In this document: positions 22,280-23,882 of the stretch, piece by piece
Numbering within the stretch: position 1 is the stretch's first letter
Layout of the letters: every line of letters starts with the position of its first letter
Source: Caryophanales bacterium UBA6768
GTDB taxonomy: Bacteria > Bacillota > Bacilli > Bacillales_D > Amphibacillaceae
Reading direction: 5' to 3'
Assembly (NCBI GenBank): GCA_002453315.1
Contig: DKGO01000233.1
Coordinates: 1 to 23,882 of the forward strand
Length of the DNA stretch: 23,882 nucleotides
Program-made: the position numbers and the translations under genes
The notes under the pieces: model-generated
Databases searched by the model: none
The model's input: only the letters and a program-made list of their open reading frames with translations
Told to the model about the DNA's origin: nothing

Positions 22280-22575
22280 TTTTTTATTGGTTTATTTGTT
22301 TAGTTTAATCGGGTTGTCTAAGGTTATAGAAGTTTTAGTAATTAATAATTATAAAAACAGAATATTATCCCATTTCAAGTTCGAGTGAGCTAATATAAAT
22401 ATGAAAACAAAAGATAAATAACGTACTAAGATAGCTAGGCTACTTTAGTACGTTATATTAACATAAAATTAAAAGTTGACTAAAATTCTCTAACCAAATT
22501 TATTTGGTAAAGGGCCGAATTATTTAACCTATTAAGGAATAAACATTCCTAAAATTTTATTACTTTTTTATTATA
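22280..22575. other. Gap between the IS110 remnant and the substrate-binding protein gene
   Basis: AT-rich, no gene. Two stem-loops lie in it: an imperfect 17-bp inverted repeat at 22419-22455 and a short one, AGGAAT-AAAC-ATTCCT, at 22535-22550. Either could end minus-strand transcription of the upstream transporter gene, although neither has a good T run. Confidence 0.4.
22419..22455 (-). terminator. Candidate terminator / imperfect inverted repeat
   Basis: TAACGTACTAAGATAGC and GCTACTTTAGTACGTTA pair with two mismatches around TAG. On the minus strand the sequence after the stem is ATTTATCTTTTG, a poor T tract. It may be the terminator of the 22576 gene or a leftover small mobile repeat. 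Confidence 0.35.
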
Positions 22576-23882
22576 TTATTTAAAATCCCAATTTTGAATA
22601 TCATATATCATGCCTAATGATCTAGGTTCAACATTGACTAAATCTTTAGATACAGCAAACATTTGATAATTGGAGTATATTGGGATAAGTGGTAAATCTT
22701 CATGCCATATCTCTTGTAATTCATTATAAATTTTTATTCTTTTCTCAGAATCAAATTCTCTCTTTCCCAGTTCTAATAATTCCTCGGATCTGGGATTATT
22801 ATAATTCATCCAATTGTATGTTCCATCAATACTGTAAATAGCTGAATAATCCGGATCCAAAGTACGATTCCAATCCATTAACATTAAATCATACTCACCA
22901 TCATTTGCGACTTGCATCGTTGTTGGGAAATCATATTTTTCTATTTCAACCTTAAGTCCAATTGCCTTTAAATTTTCTGAAATTATATTACCTGATTCTT
23001 CCCTAATACTATCACCAGTAGGTACAGTTAAATTTATTTTACGATTATAATCCCAATCGGCCACATCTAGTAGTTTTTGAGCTTTTTCCGGGTCGTAATT
23101 ATAATTTTCCAAATCTGTATTCTGAAAAGGATTAATAGATGTGTATGGACCTTCAATTACTTCACCATTACCCTGTAGTAAACTCTCAATAATTAGTTCC
23201 CTATCCAAAGAGTACATAATTGCTTGCCTTACCATTGGGTCTATTATATTCTCCGTATTAATAAGCATAGTTTTTATAGTAATTACCTCTAAAAAGTCTG
23301 TTTCAACATTGTCTAAATTTTGGATTGTTTCAAAATCATTTACTGGTATGGAACTTGGACCTTCAAGGGTATTCATATGGATTTCACCCGTCTGCAATTG
23401 GGCTGCTAGGTTAGATGCGGGTAAAATTTTAATAAATACTTCTGATATTTTAGGGGCTCCTCTGTAATATTCTTCATTGGCTTCTAAATGAATATATTGG
23501 TCTTTTTTATAGTCAACAAATTTATAAGCACCACTGGAAATACTAGGATTTTGCATAAACTCATTTTTATCAAATTCATTAATAGGAATATCTTCAAGTG
23601 CATGTTTTGGTAAAATCCTCAATTGAACACCCATTTGCTCCCTTAACATATTTGGGTCAACCGGCACCTTGGTTTTAAATGAGAGTTCCTTATCGTTTAT
23701 TTTTTTCAGTGAGGAAATTTCCGTTTCCCCTTCAGGTAATTTCCCATTTTCCTCAACCCCTTCTATAGAAACGATATAACCTCCTACCTCTGTTGCAATA
23801 TCCGGGTTTGCTATTAAATTAAATGTAAAAATAACATCATCTGATGTAACGGGGTTACCGTCTGTCCACATTGCATCCTTGT
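22576..23882 (-). CDS. Peptide-type ABC transporter substrate-binding protein (family 5), 5' truncated by window
   Basis: The frame is open to the right edge of the window (…KDAMWTDGNPVTSDDVIFTF at the start of the visible part), so the true start and the lipoprotein signal lie outside. About 435 residues are visible. The family-5 (OppA/DppA/NikA) features are plain: W(T/S)DG.PVTSDDV near the N-terminal side, LR..ALEDIP, SSGAYKFVDYKKDQYIHLEANEEYY, PMVRQAIMYSLDRELI, and the C-terminal LMLMDWNRTLDPDYSAIYSI and EIWHEDLPLIPIYSNY. These proteins sit on the outer membrane face and deliver oligopeptides, nickel or other ligands to a permease. The ligand cannot be read; the permease and ATPase genes are not in the window on the downstream side, where only transposon debris is found. 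Confidence 0.93.
   Translation of the reverse strand, partial: KDAMWTDGNPVTSDDVIFTFNLIANPDIATEVGGYIVSIEGVEENGKLPEGETEISSLKKINDKELSFKTKVPVDPNMLREQMGVQLRILPKHALEDIPINEFDKNEFMQNPSISSGAYKFVDYKKDQYIHLEANEEYYRGAPKISEVFIKILPASNLAAQLQTGEIHMNTLEGPSSIPVNDFETIQNLDNVETDFLEVITIKTMLINTENIIDPMVRQAIMYSLDRELIIESLLQGNGEVIEGPYTSINPFQNTDLENYNYDPEKAQKLLDVADWDYNRKINLTVPTGDSIREESGNIISENLKAIGLKVEIEKYDFPTTMQVANDGEYDLMLMDWNRTLDPDYSAIYSIDGTYNWMNYNNPRSEELLELGKREFDSEKRIKIYNELQEIWHEDLPLIPIYSNYQMFAVSKDLVNVEPRSLGMIYDIQNWDFK

Noticed and set aside
1..23882. rRNA or tRNA genes
   Set aside because: No cloverleaf with a GGTTCGAATCC-like T arm and no rRNA-like conserved stretch was seen on either strand by eye.

Overview
This window looks like a chromosomal segment of a low-GC, endospore-forming, flagellated member of the Bacillaceae (Firmicutes). 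The evidence is strong purine-rich Shine-Dalgarno sites, mixed ATG/GTG/TTG starts, sporulation genes (spoIIID, spoIIQ, spoIID, ytaF), a Mbl actin homologue and the hook-basal-body proteins FlhO/FlhP. Most genes are on the minus strand. Read right to left, the backbone ywzB - murA - ldcA - spoIID - [ABC/LytTR cassette] - spoIIQ - spoIIID - [5-kb insert] - mbl - flhO - [tandem array] - flhP - EpuA-like - fabZ follows the order I recall for the B. subtilis atp-murAA-spoIID-spoIIQ-spoIIID-mbl-flhO-flhP-fabZ neighbourhood, with three pieces inserted into it.

Left end (1-1992): two decayed C-terminal pieces of an Rpn-type PD-(D/E)XK nuclease/transposase, a 46-residue phage-like ORF with its own terminator, a seven-iron ferredoxin gene (minus) and the YtaF/MntP-like membrane protein (plus). 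From 2057 to 6246: fabZ, a small EpuA-like membrane protein, flhP, flhO and mbl. A sigma-D-type promoter precedes flhO. About 460 bp of 21-bp tandem repeats lie between flhO and flhP, which are normally adjacent.

The first insert (6247-11795, between mbl and spoIIID) carries one plus-strand gene for a 716-residue FecR-domain/coiled-coil lipoprotein. Its near-consensus promoter is bracketed by two small palindromes. The insert also carries a minus-strand pair, ddl and a Gfo/Idh/MocA oxidoreductase, followed upstream by degenerate 52-bp and TTCCC-type repeats. The second insert (13570-16113, between spoIIQ and spoIID) is a four-gene operon: ABC ATPase, ABC-2 permease, LytTR regulator and DUF3021 membrane protein. 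This looks like an exporter tied to a LytTR-plus-membrane-partner regulatory system. spoIID appears to start at a rare ATT codon behind a strong AGGAGG site.

The right end (20547-22575) is a transposon graveyard. It has an N-terminal ISL3-family fragment (plus), an IstB (IS21 family) fragment (minus) and a C-terminal IS110-family fragment (minus), all broken by stops and frameshifts. The ATP-synthase operon expected upstream of ywzB is absent, as is ywmB between ywzB and murA, so synteny breaks here. The window ends in a truncated peptide-type ABC transporter substrate-binding protein.

The most unusual items are the 21-bp (two helical turns) array splitting flhO/flhP, with a solo copy near 9083; the palindrome-bracketed promoter of the FecR lipoprotein; the ATT start of spoIID; and the LytTR-DUF3021-ABC cassette embedded in the sporulation cluster. 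I do not see a clear defence system or a CRISPR array.
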